From Lasiodiplodia sp. COLG20 (Eukaryota; Ascomycota; Dothideomycetes; Botryosphaeriales; Botryosphaeriaceae), in the NCBI GenBank assembly GCA_009801085.1, contig VNWV01000009.1, positions 186,001 to 250,000 on the forward strand: a DNA stretch of 64,000 nucleotides, in the 5' to 3' direction. The first letter of the stretch is position 1; each line of letters begins with the position of its first letter. Below, piece by piece: positions 12,206 to 21,546 of the stretch. The notes under the pieces are model-generated. The model was not told the DNA's origin. It searched no databases and worked only from the letters and a program-made list of their open reading frames with translations. The position numbers were made by a program, and so were the translations under genes.

Positions 12206-14884
12206 ATGTCCCTTTGCTTTTCTTACGTTAGTATTACCAATAGGCCGGCTTTTATCATTATAAAACCTGCTACCTGCAATCTTCGAGAACTTCTCCGCGG
12301 AGAGGAACCATCTCTAGCAGGACAGCTTGAATACCGACCAGCCTCGACGCTCTTTAAAGCACTTGGAGTAGCAAGTGCTCTAAAATGGCTTCATTCATCT
12401 ATCCTTATAAAGAATGGTATGAGATTCACGGGCGTGCACATGGATATCAACCCGAGCAACATCCTCGTACTTTTAGATGAACAGCCAGGAATGAGATGGA
12501 AGATTTCTGACTTTGGTTTGTCCGTCTTGAGGCCGACTAATGAATCAGATCCCGAGACCTCAGAGTCATGGATTGCCACAGCCGAACATCTCCCTGGGGG
12601 ATACCTTGCACCAGAAGTGGAATATACTCCCTATCAAGTTGGACCCGCCAACGACGTATGGTCCTTTGGTTGCATAATAATGGAAGTTCTTGCAGCCTTG
12701 ATAGGAGGACCGACAAAAGTCAAGGAACTTCAGATGATCCTGGGCGAGTTTGGGTCCTTCTATAAGACTCAAGGAGAGGATCACTCTTTACGAGACACGA
12801 TAAGAGATTGGCTGATCCAGACTATGGAAAAAGATGCAGGAATGTGGCAGCGCGATTGCCGAGACCTTATTTTCGACATTTTACAGAGACAAGATCGCCG
12901 ACCGTCAGCTTCTGAAGTTCATGAGAAGTTAGACAATATCATCTGGTCGATATATGCAATCCAGCGGGACAAGGAAGTCAAAATGGTTTCCCGTGGGATC
13001 CAACATAGTGGGATAGTCGAGATGGCCTGTCGTGGGATCCAGTGTGACATAGCGATCGATTTCCCGGAGATAACCAGCCCAGATGCTCTGAGCCCAGCAA
13101 CGGACGGATCAACTGTCGACCTCCTGAAAATCAAGCGATGGCTTGATTCTTGCGAAGAGTGCCCTGCGAAGCAAGTACAAGACGGGACAACAGCAATCAT
13201 CGACCTATACGAAAGCCTTGAGCTTCATTCGCGAGTCATTGACGTCATCCGTCTTCGAGTGGTACTAGCGCCAAAACGATGCCGTTATGTCGCCTTGAGC
13301 TACGTATGGGGCGGCCGACAAAGATTGGAGCTTCGTGAGAGCAATGAGCGGTTCTTTCGGAATGACGGAACACTCGAACCAAACAAGTGCTCGAAGACCA
13401 TTTGGGATGCGATACTCCTGTGTCAAGAGATTGGCGAACGATATCTTTGGGTTGACGCCTTGTGCATTGTGCAAGACACGGAGGATAAGCACGCTCAAAT
13501 AGAAGCCATGGAGGCGATCTATCGCGGCGCAGTTTTGACCATAGTAGCCGCTGCTGGAGAGCATGCCGATACCGGCCTGCCAGGAATTTCAAACACTCCT
13601 CGAGAATCCGCTAATTTTGGCTACCAAGAAGGGCATGGAGATCTAAACAGCTTCGATACCGCGGTCAACTCATCTACCTGGAACACAAGAGCATGGACAT
13701 ATCAAGAGAGAATTCTTTCACAAAGGCTCGTAGTCTTTACTACTGGGCGGATTTTCTTTCACTGCAGCCATGGTAGAGCATGTGAGATCGATGGAGAGGA
13801 TCCACACGACGCACTCCTTTTGCATCGAAACAAACAGCCTGCTCAATTGGATTCTTACAAGTTGGAGCTTGAACGTAATATCAACTTCAATACATATGCC
13901 CAGATTATTCAGGAATACACCAAACGGACGCTTACCCATGAAGACGATATCGAGAATGCTTTCGGAGGTATCAAGAAAATAATTTCTCTGCTTTTCAACT
14001 CCGAAATCACCTTCTGCGTACCAATTGCAGCTCTCGATGTGTCCCTTCTCTGGTATCCGGCCAAGAACACCCTTCAGCGGCGTTGTGTGGAGACAGCGGA
14101 CAATCGATTTCAAAGCCTGTTTCCGAGTTGGTCGTGGGCTGGATGGGTCGGTCCGGTGTACTACAAGGATCTTGTCAATATCTCAGAGCGCACGATATCT
14201 CGTGTAACTTGGAGACAATCTGAAGACGGTCGTGCCCTCGATTCAAACGGGTTCGGAAAGAATACACCGTATTGGCCTCGACAGTATGACTGGCTTCGCC
14301 AGGTTACGCCCGAAGGACGGACGTACTACATTCGAAGAAACGGCAATCCCTCCCATTGGTTTTGCCATCCCGTTGCACGGTTCATCCATGATCCGGTTCC
14401 CCTTGATCGCGAGACGGGACACCTTATCTTCTCTGCCGACAAAGCGCAGCCTGTTTCTTGGCGCATGGCGGAGCCCGAGCAATCCAGCTCCAATACTTTG
14501 CGCATCCTCCACCGCAAAACCGGCTGCCAACTCGGCAAAGTCATGATGCATATGCGCTACGACCCAAAAGAAGAGTACGAGTACTTGAAGATCTCCTCAA
14601 CTACTCTAACGGACGGCGACAAAGATCCGGCATGGCGTGATGCAAAGGCTCGATTCGAAGGAACTCCGGGTGGTCCTGCCCTAATTCGGCTCAACGTAGA
14701 TACCTCTTCTGCTTCGGAATGGTTCGACCCGGAAGCTTATGACCCAACGGTCTGTTTTTGCCTCTACAATGTTCTTGTTACGGTTATGAGGGGCGATATC
14801 ACCTATCGAGTGGGAATCGGGAAGATCCACATTCATGCTTTCGACGAGGTTGCTGTTCGGGATCAGATGGTTCGGTTAGGATAA
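12206..14884 (+). pseudogene. Protein kinase-HET fusion, 5' end lost to the RIP block
   Basis: One open frame of about 890 codons. Its N-terminal part is a protein kinase C-lobe: HMDINPSN catalytic loop (Asp near residue 81), DFG near 102, APE near 135, then DVWSFG. The kinase hinge-like segment sits at the very start, so the ATP-binding N-lobe with glycine loop and VAIK lysine is missing. From about residue 360 a complete HET domain follows (LSYVWGG, YLWVDALCIVQD, NTRAWTYQE), then a long C-terminal part ending at 14,884. HET domains act in fungal incompatibility and cell death, and kinase-HET fusions occur in Pezizomycotina. The ATG at 12,206 is the first in frame. A possible 3' splice site (ACGTTAG) ends near 12,232, so the real exon may start there with upstream exons destroyed by RIP. 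The HET half has no stop. It may be a pseudogene or a truncated but expressed gene. Confidence 0.7.
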
Positions 14885-15394
14885 ATGGGGTTGTCGTGGC
14901 GCAGGCACTTTGTTCATGTTTAATGTTCTGGACGTTCAGAGATGTTTAAAATTCGTTCGACAGGGCAAAATACGCAAGGACCACTCCAGGGGAGAGTAGT
15001 GACGTCATTTGCGCCAACGCATTGCAGCTCGTGTTGCAAGCCAGCCCAGCCGTATTCGGCAACCTAAATCCTTTAGGCTCGCCGGTTTTCCCGGACGTTT
15101 TCACCTCCCGAAACCACACAAATGGAAAGCAATTGTTCTTCACCGATCGCGTGGTCTCGGTATGGCTGGATTCCAATCGCCGTCAGGTGAATTCACGTAG
15201 GAGCAACGCCTCAATATTGGTTTCTGTTGCTGAGCCCCAATCCTGTCATCATCAGGTCGCAGAAGAATCCACCTCGTATAGAGTCTGCTGATGTCACTTC
15301 TTGGCAGTATGCCTAAACGAAATAAAAGATCGCAACCCCTGTGCCACTTCGCTATGCGACACAACAGCACCTTCCAATTTCATCTACATCTACC
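14885..15394. other. Intergenic, kinase-HET to secreted protein gene
   Basis: About 510 bp with normal base composition. It presumably holds the terminator of the HET gene and the promoter of the secreted protein gene. No RNA gene or repeat was seen. Confidence 0.4.
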
Positions 15395-16096
15395 ATGGTT
15401 CCCTCTACCATCACCTCAATGGCCCTCGGCCTTCTTGCTGCCATCCCAATGGCGCATGCAGCCGACTCTTCTCTTCACTACAGACTCCGTGCCCGAGTTA
15501 CCGGGCCGAAGAACGGCACAACGCCGCCGGTCGACGGCTGGCCTGTGGAGGTCCACCGACTAGGAGTCCCAACCCGCCTGCCGCCCGACTACATGTGGGG
15601 AGTCCTCATCAACACAACCTTCTGGGACAGCCGTGGCGGCGACGTCTTCTACACGCAGCCATTTGAGGATGGCAAAGCGCACATCAGGACCGATGCCCCC
15701 AACGCCGCCAATGAAGTGACTCCCTTCGGCATCACGGCCTTGGCTGGTTCGGACAAGTACCCCATGGACGGCGTGGAGATGGCCGCCACGCGATACATCA
15801 CCACCCCGCCCGAGGAAGTCACAGATATCACCGTCAACGACAAGGGTGTTCCGTTCTTGTACAAACCAGGAGTTGAGAAGGCGACATTCGCTGCTTGCAC
15901 CGGCCTCTACCAGGAATGGGCGACGTTGTACTGGATCGATGTGGGCAAATACGGCACCGATCCTATTCACAACACCGGCCCCGAATACCAGGATTGCGTC
16001 CAGGTTGAGCTCGTCCCTGAGTGCACATCCGATGGACCGAGCTATGACGGATTGGAGGAAAGGCCTTGCGTTGCGGATATAACGACGGTTTTGTGA
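15395..16096 (+). CDS. Secreted protein of unknown function
   Basis: Intronless, 233 residues. The ATG in the context TACCATGG is preferred over the longer frame, because it places a typical signal peptide (MVPSTITSMALGLLAAIPMAHA) at the N-terminus, with cleavage after AHA. The mature part is about 210 residues, with four cysteines in the C-terminal third (FAACTG, YQDCVQ, PECTSD, RPCVAD), likely forming two disulfides, and one N-glycosylation sequon (NTT). I recognise no enzymatic domain. It is followed on the same strand by another secreted protein gene. It could be an effector-like or cell-wall-associated protein, but nothing in the sequence decides this. Confidence 0.75.
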   Translation: MVPSTITSMALGLLAAIPMAHAADSSLHYRLRARVTGPKNGTTPPVDGWPVEVHRLGVPTRLPPDYMWGVLINTTFWDSRGGDVFYTQPFEDGKAHIRTDAPNAANEVTPFGITALAGSDKYPMDGVEMAATRYITTPPEEVTDITVNDKGVPFLYKPGVEKATFAACTGLYQEWATLYWIDVGKYGTDPIHNTGPEYQDCVQVELVPECTSDGPSYDGLEERPCVADITTVL

Positions 16097-16115
16097 GATG
16101 CATTACGATATACGA

Positions 16116-16157
16116 AGGGTTCGGCACGATAGAATAAGGGTTCGGCACGATATAATG
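16116..16157 (+). repeat. 21-bp tandem duplication
   Basis: AGGGTTCGGCACGATA occurs twice, 21 bp apart, just downstream of the secreted protein gene. It is probably a local slippage duplication in the 3' untranslated region. Confidence 0.7.
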
Positions 16158-16430
16158 ATACATACTGTCTATAATCTTAGTGTAGAATGAATCCATGGTT
16201 GATGATACGACCGCACGCTTAGTCAACTTTCAGCCCCCATCACAATTAATTATTGTGCAACATACCATAATGAATCATAACGGAAGCTCCGAAGCCGGTC
16301 GGCTGTGCAAGGAAGGATTCAAGAGGATGATTTGGCGTCTTACAGGTTACGTAACCACCATTCCACCATTTACTGGATACTTAAAGGCGACAAGATCAGC
16401 CAAACAACGAAACAACAAATCCCGTCAAAC

Positions 16431-17648
16431 ATGCGGTCGTTCATTTTCACCCTCGCGCAACTCGCGCCAATCGTTAGCGCTATCTCGCTATGGGACCCGA
16501 CAGGGCCGTACCACGTCGGCTACACGCAGCACGTTTTCAACCACACCACCGCCGTTGATCCCACGCCGAACCCCGGCATCCTCCTCTTGACCATCTACTA
16601 CCCGACAACCCAAGCGCCATCCAGCCCAGCTCCCTACCTCGACGCCAAGGCCGCGCTCATCTACTCACAAATCGCCGGCATCAGCAACGACTCGCTCTTA
16701 CAGCTCACGACGCCCCTCCAATTCCAGGCCCCCACGCTCCTCGGCACGCACCCTGCCTTCAGCAACGGCACCTCCCCCTACCCAACCATCATCTTCACCC
16801 CCGGCGCGGGTTCCCCCGTCGCCGGCTACACGGCCTACCTGACCGAACTCGCCTCCCACGGCTACGCCGTCGTCGGCATCGACCACCCCGGCGAGATGCC
16901 GTACCTGCCGCTGCCGTACGGCGCCCCCGCCGTCGACGGCATCCAGGACATCCTGTCCCTCACCCAGCCGCAGTTCCGCCAGATGTACCGCTACCGCGTC
17001 GCCGACATCGCGGCCGTCCTGAACCCCGACGGCAGCGGCGGCATCCTGCCGGAATTGATCGCGCAGTACGGCGCGCCGTTCAACACGTCGCACTACGCCC
17101 TCTTCGGCCACAGCATGGGCGGCGCCGCGTCGGCGGGCGCGATGATCGAGGCGCCTGGCGGCACCTTGTGGCGTGCTGGAGGTAACCTCGACGGCGCGTA
17201 CCAGCACCTGCTCAAGGAGAACGCGACGACGCTGGAAGCGGATCCGGATGCGGCGAATCCGGACCTGCGCGCGCCGTTCCTCGAGCTCGCGAGCGAGGCA
17301 AGGTTTAACGGCCGGGAGGACGCGGGGGGCGCGCCGAATGATACGACGTGGGCGACGTTTAATAGCAACCAGACGGGGTGGTTGAGGGATGTGCAGGTTA
17401 ATGGGACGGCGCATCTGGATTATACGGATTTTCCGCTGTGGTTTGATTTGCTGGGGGAGAGGGAGACTGCGGGGGGCTTGGCGGCGTTGGGGGGGTTGGG
17501 TGGGATTGAGGGGGGGAGGGTGACGGAGGTTGTGACGGGGTTGGTGAGGAGCTTTTTGGGGGAGATGGTGGGGGGTGGGGACGGGGTGGAGGGGGTGGAT
17601 GCGTTTATTGAGAGGACGCCGGAGGCGTTTGTTTTGGCGGAGAAGTAG
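16431..17648 (+). CDS. Secreted PAF-acetylhydrolase-like alpha/beta hydrolase
   Basis: Intronless, 405 residues. The ATG at 16,431 is chosen because MRSFIFTLAQLAPIVSA is a signal peptide; the frame is open further upstream but that part is not convincing. The nucleophile elbow GHSMGG puts the catalytic Ser at residue 228. The candidate catalytic Asp is 254 (GNLDGAY) and the candidate His is 328 (GTAHLDYTDFP). This layout and the PGAG oxyanion segment near residue 125 resemble the plasma-type platelet-activating-factor acetylhydrolase family, lipases that remove short acyl chains from phospholipids. The fungal substrate is unknown. Several N-glycosylation sequons fit secretion. The coding strand changes from C-rich to extremely G-rich after about 17,160, giving a Gly-rich tail and G-runs near 17,490-17,520. 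Confidence 0.8.
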   Translation: MRSFIFTLAQLAPIVSAISLWDPTGPYHVGYTQHVFNHTTAVDPTPNPGILLLTIYYPTTQAPSSPAPYLDAKAALIYSQIAGISNDSLLQLTTPLQFQAPTLLGTHPAFSNGTSPYPTIIFTPGAGSPVAGYTAYLTELASHGYAVVGIDHPGEMPYLPLPYGAPAVDGIQDILSLTQPQFRQMYRYRVADIAAVLNPDGSGGILPELIAQYGAPFNTSHYALFGHSMGGAASAGAMIEAPGGTLWRAGGNLDGAYQHLLKENATTLEADPDAANPDLRAPFLELASEARFNGREDAGGAPNDTTWATFNSNQTGWLRDVQVNGTAHLDYTDFPLWFDLLGERETAGGLAALGGLGGIEGGRVTEVVTGLVRSFLGEMVGGGDGVEGVDAFIERTPEAFVLAEK

Positions 17649-18218
17649 GTGTGGGAGGGGGGTTGGAGGGTTTGTGGTTCTGTTGCGTGTGTCACGTGTG
17701 GGGGCTTGAGTTTGGTTTGAGATAGATTTGTGTGATAGTGTGAATCATCTACTCGTGGCTCTTCTGTATACTCATTACGCTTGCGGTTTTAGAAGCATGC
17801 TGATAGCGGCAGATAAGAAATCAATACGCTTTAGAACTTATTCGGCCTTTACTCTGACGAACTTCAAGCTTCCTTCATTGTTCTTTCCCAGCTTTTTGAT
17901 TATTCCTCTGGCCCGCTCATCCATTTCCTCCCTCTTGTCAACGTCCAATTGTCCTCTTCCCACTCGCTTACGCCATGAAACATCAGAGGTATAACGCTTG
18001 CTTCCAGAAACACGACACCCGGTGCTGGCGGCTGACACACAAGCTCATAGCCAGAAACAATGCGCCAGGAACAGAGAGCAAAGAAGGAAAAACAATTCAT
18101 GGCCAACGGTCATGAACATAGATTTCTGGGGAAAATGCAGTGCCGTGATGGTGACTAGCGTTTGGTCCAGATAGGGGATGGAGTGTTAAGGCGTCCGCAA
18201 CTCTACCGATAATGGCTC
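17649..18218. other. Intergenic, no gene seen
   Basis: About 570 bp between a plus-strand gene and a minus-strand gene remnant. Short open frames here lack start context, splice signals or family features. Confidence 0.4.
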
Positions 18219-18566
18219 TCAGGGGTCTCTGGTTGCTTCATCGAAGACATTGAGCCCATAGAGCAGCCGCGCCTCTTTATGGAAGTGCTGCCATTTTAAC
18301 TGAATCAAGCCAGCAGCGACAGCTAATCGCATTGAAGTATTTCTTGCGGCAATGAAGGTCAATAGCATGGTGCTCGGTGACACGGTGAATCTCCAGTTTT
18401 TGAGCGGGTTGTTGTCGAGGTAGGGAGGAATGATGATCATGCAGGAAATACTAAATACGGTACTCCCGCCGATTCCCCAGAACCAACAGAATCTTTCTCT
18501 CTTTTCAAATAGAAACTTCACGGTGTCTTCATGCCTCTTGGTTGAATCGTCCAGATGGGAGCTCAT
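18219..18566 (-). pseudogene. DUF3176 N-terminal remnant
   Basis: A 115-codon frame that matches only the beginning of the DUF3176 membrane protein family. It has two hydrophobic segments, then QLKW (isQlKW box) and FDEATRDP (FDdASRGP box). In an intact member, such as the gene at 28,118, the reading continues with WGSLQLL and a large extracellular domain. Here TGA follows at once and no donor site rescues it. No later DUF3176 block (CTGNCTW or SLAICSRC) appears downstream. It lies on the same strand as, and immediately 3' of, the HET gene at 18,792, the order seen for the intact HET/DUF3176 pair at 25-30 kb. Confidence 0.7.
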
Positions 18567-18791
18567 CAGTGATGTGTTCTTGCTGGCAAAGGTAACCCAG
18601 ATATTCTAGACCACAACATGGAATGATCCGCATTCCGCTCTCCATCCTAGCGCTTGCGTTAGCATCGCCGATAGACTAATAGATACTTGAAGTTCGGCTG
18701 CTGCTGTCAAAGACACGGCTTCGCATTTCGCAGTCGAGGTACCAAGTCTTCGAAATCCCTTATAGATTGCTAATGCCGAGCCTTCGCATTA

Positions 18792-20813
18792 TTATACGAG
18801 TTTGAAGAAGTTTAAATTAACCCCTCGCTTCCGCAAGGCCTCAGGAAAAAGTCTTGGATCCCATCCTTTGTCCAAAACTTCACCGGATTCATTCACAAAT
18901 TCCGTCCAAAGCCTTTCGTTCTCATGCGACTTCCGGCTCCAGCCTTTCGGTAGCTCGCCAAGCCTTGGATCCTCCGGTTGTGTGACTCCAGTATCCCTAT
19001 CGATGAAAGTAGACAACCAAGGAGAAGACATGTCTCCGTCATGAACTGTCCTCCGCTCCCATCGGCCGGGTAAGGGGCCCAACAAAGCTTCGCCATCCAT
19101 TATGCCATCGCAATAAGCCTCTCCTACAACCTCATGAAACTGGGAGGATCCAGGACGCAGGATGATGGCAGGGCCCCTGCCCAGAAGAACGGCAACGACA
19201 TCTCCTACTTGCATCGTTTGGGGTCCTAGTCCCAGGCGACCATCCTCGGTGACGAATGTAGTCCTACCTACTAGAGAACTAGCAGCCCAGCTGAGAAAGG
19301 TAGTCTCTCTAGACCTAGATTCTGGCCAAGAGCCAGCGGTGTGTATTTCTGACAGGATCTGGTGGATGTAGTCTTTTGTCGGAAAGAGATCCTCTCGAGG
19401 AGGATTCCATTGTTCTGCCCAAGCACCCGACATTATCATTCGGCATATTGATTGAAACCGTTTACTCTCAGGGGGGGATTCTTCATGAGGAAGGTATTGC
19501 TCAATAATACTCTTCATGTCAAACACAATGTCACCGTCACCTTGTATTGACGGGAATCCAGTAGGTCCAACTTGTCCCACTCGTGCCACTGAGAGTCCGA
19601 GCACTTCCAGCACGTCGCCTTTGATGGTGAAAACTGGATACCTCTCCACAGCAGCGTTGCAAAACTGGAAAGGATGACGGATATCCGGTATCGCGAGGTT
19701 CGGCACCCACGACGGGGCTCCCTCGAGGCGTCGGTCGAGGCTGCAGGCTTCCAAAATGGCCAAGTTTCCGAAACTGTTAGTCCACCGCGCCACGGCGTCT
19801 TTGTACACCTCTGAAACAGTCTTGTTGTAGTCGGGCTCGATAGCCTCCTCAACGTTCCTCTCCTCCAGCATTGAGAGAATAGCGAAGATTCTGTCTCGGG
19901 GATCGGTGCATTTGCAACTTGCTGTACGGCGAAGAACATTAAGCGGCTCTGAAGTGGAGTAGGGATAGTATAGATTAGAGATCGAACCGACTCTTGAATT
20001 CAGTGAAATTCCGCTGGGAACGTCGGCAGGGAGTTTGGTGTGGATGAGCAAGATGGCATCTCGCACATATTTCCAGGGTATCGACAAGGAGCCGCACATG
20101 ACTACTGAGCCTGGCTGTGCTAGAAGGATCTCTTGGTTTATCCAGAGTCGCTCAAACCAGCTGGAACTGAAGAATTCTAGCAATGCCGATGCTTCCGATT
20201 CATCCGCCCGCAAAGGGATTGTCCAGGAAGCCCAATATTTATCGGATGTGGTTGGGTGTATTTCGAAAAGCTTCCAATCAATACGGACTTCGGAACTGGC
20301 GGTAGAGATGTACTTCAGCGCCAATGCCGTGCTCGATGACTCATAACCGAGCCACACGACTACTCGACGGGCCTTGGTGAAGATGTCGGCCATGCGTCTG
20401 ACTTGGCTGCTTCGTTCATTCAAGTCGTCCTGGTTCACCGCGATCGCGTCAATCCAAATAGCACGCGCTTTATCCGGGTATCGGAGATATGGAAGTGCTG
20501 CTGCTAGATTCTGTGTAACTGAAAGGCTACCCTCGTCACCGACCGGGGATTGGACTGTGATGTCGACAGGGTTTTCGGTGGATCCCCACGTATAGGAAAG
20601 TGCTTCAAACTCTGACGGGAATGGTCAGATTATGGCCGAGTCTAGTTGTGTTTTGAACTTGCCTGGTATGTCACTTTTGTTGTTTGGGGCTTTCGGAAAT
20701 CGAACATTCGAGAGAGAAATACGGATGGGTGAATCAAAGGGACCAGGGTGTAGCGAGAGCATTCTGATCTCTTCATTTGCCTCGTTTAAGGGGGGGTACT
20801 TGTAGCGCTTCAT
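18792..20813 (-). CDS. HET-domain protein with two WW-like C-terminal repeats
   Basis: Two exons, complement(20663..20813) and complement(18792..20611), giving 656 residues. The 51-bp intron has a GC donor (AG|GCAAGT), a CTGAC branch and a CGTCAG acceptor. Splicing joins IPG to EFEALSYTWG in frame. The start is the ATG giving MKRYKYPPL, which leads into the usual HET N-terminal pattern (EIRMLSLHPG). The HET domain covers about residues 51-205 (LSYTWGS, WIDAIAVNQ, VVVWLG, LWINQE). The C-terminus has two WW-like units, each ending in DPRL (PLPGRW...EDPRL and ELPKGW...WDPRL). HET proteins mediate heterokaryon incompatibility and related death responses, mostly in the cytosol. The frame is intact and the gene is probably functional. 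Confidence 0.85.
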
Positions 20814-20946
20814 GTTGCCGCCACACAAGGTGTTTGGTGATTGTCGCGATGATGTTGCAAGTTCAATTGTTGCCGCTGAAGCAGAAATTGAATAAAATTG
20901 TTAGTGCTTATTTTATCGGCGTGGCATGTTTTGATCGATAATCATA

Positions 20947-21215
20947 CGATGCTTTGTAAGAGCGGTTTATACGTGGGGTCCGACGTGACTCATGAATAAG
21001 CATCGTTGCTGATAAAAGAATTCGCCAGGTATCCCTTTCGTGTCCGAACGGACGTATTTGAGGAATATTAAAATCTCTAGTCTTACTTAACCTTAGATTA
21101 CGTAGCGAGACGATGATATAAAATTCGTCAAAATCTATTTCGTAAACGTAGGATTTCCTCTTCTCAGAGGCCGGAGTTATGTCGGACCCACGTATGAACC
21201 GCCCTTGCAAAGCAT
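20947..21215. mobile_element. TA-flanked MITE with long terminal inverted repeats
   Basis: About 269 bp. The left end (ATGCTTTGTAAGAGCGG at 20,949) and the reverse complement of the right end (ATGCTTTGCAAGGGCGG) pair over about 36 bp, with three mismatches and one gap. TA dinucleotides flank both ends, as in Tc1/mariner-type MITEs. The three mismatches are transitions, two of the CpA/TpA type, and the interior is AT-rich, so it may be mildly RIP-mutated. No coding capacity. It sits between the HET gene's promoter and the 3' end of the serine-rich gene; the rest of that 20,814-21,546 gap holds nothing else I recognise. Confidence 0.7.
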
Positions 21216-21546
21216 TATCTAAAAATAATTAGGCGAGATGATTCGCGTGTAATCAGTCCCATCTCTGAAGTATCACAGGCTCAGGGCGCTGGATATGATT
21301 TTCCGCCTCCATCAGGCAACAGAGAAAATTACCGAGTCGTTGTACGTACAATTGCGAAGCGATTTGGAACCCCTTCATCCAAAAGTCGTTACGATAGGCA
21401 AACTCCATTGAACTGACAGATATTTGAGATCTCACAAGAGCACAGCGTAGTATATGGAAACGCTTCACATCGTTCTCGAATCGATGAATCCACAAGCACA
21501 TACGAGGTATGGTTGACAGCTTCGAACCCCCCACCCCAAGCAGACC

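Noticed and set aside
14232..14551. Long frames opposite and beside the kinase-HET gene
   Set aside because: Out-of-frame readings of the same coding region with no independent features.
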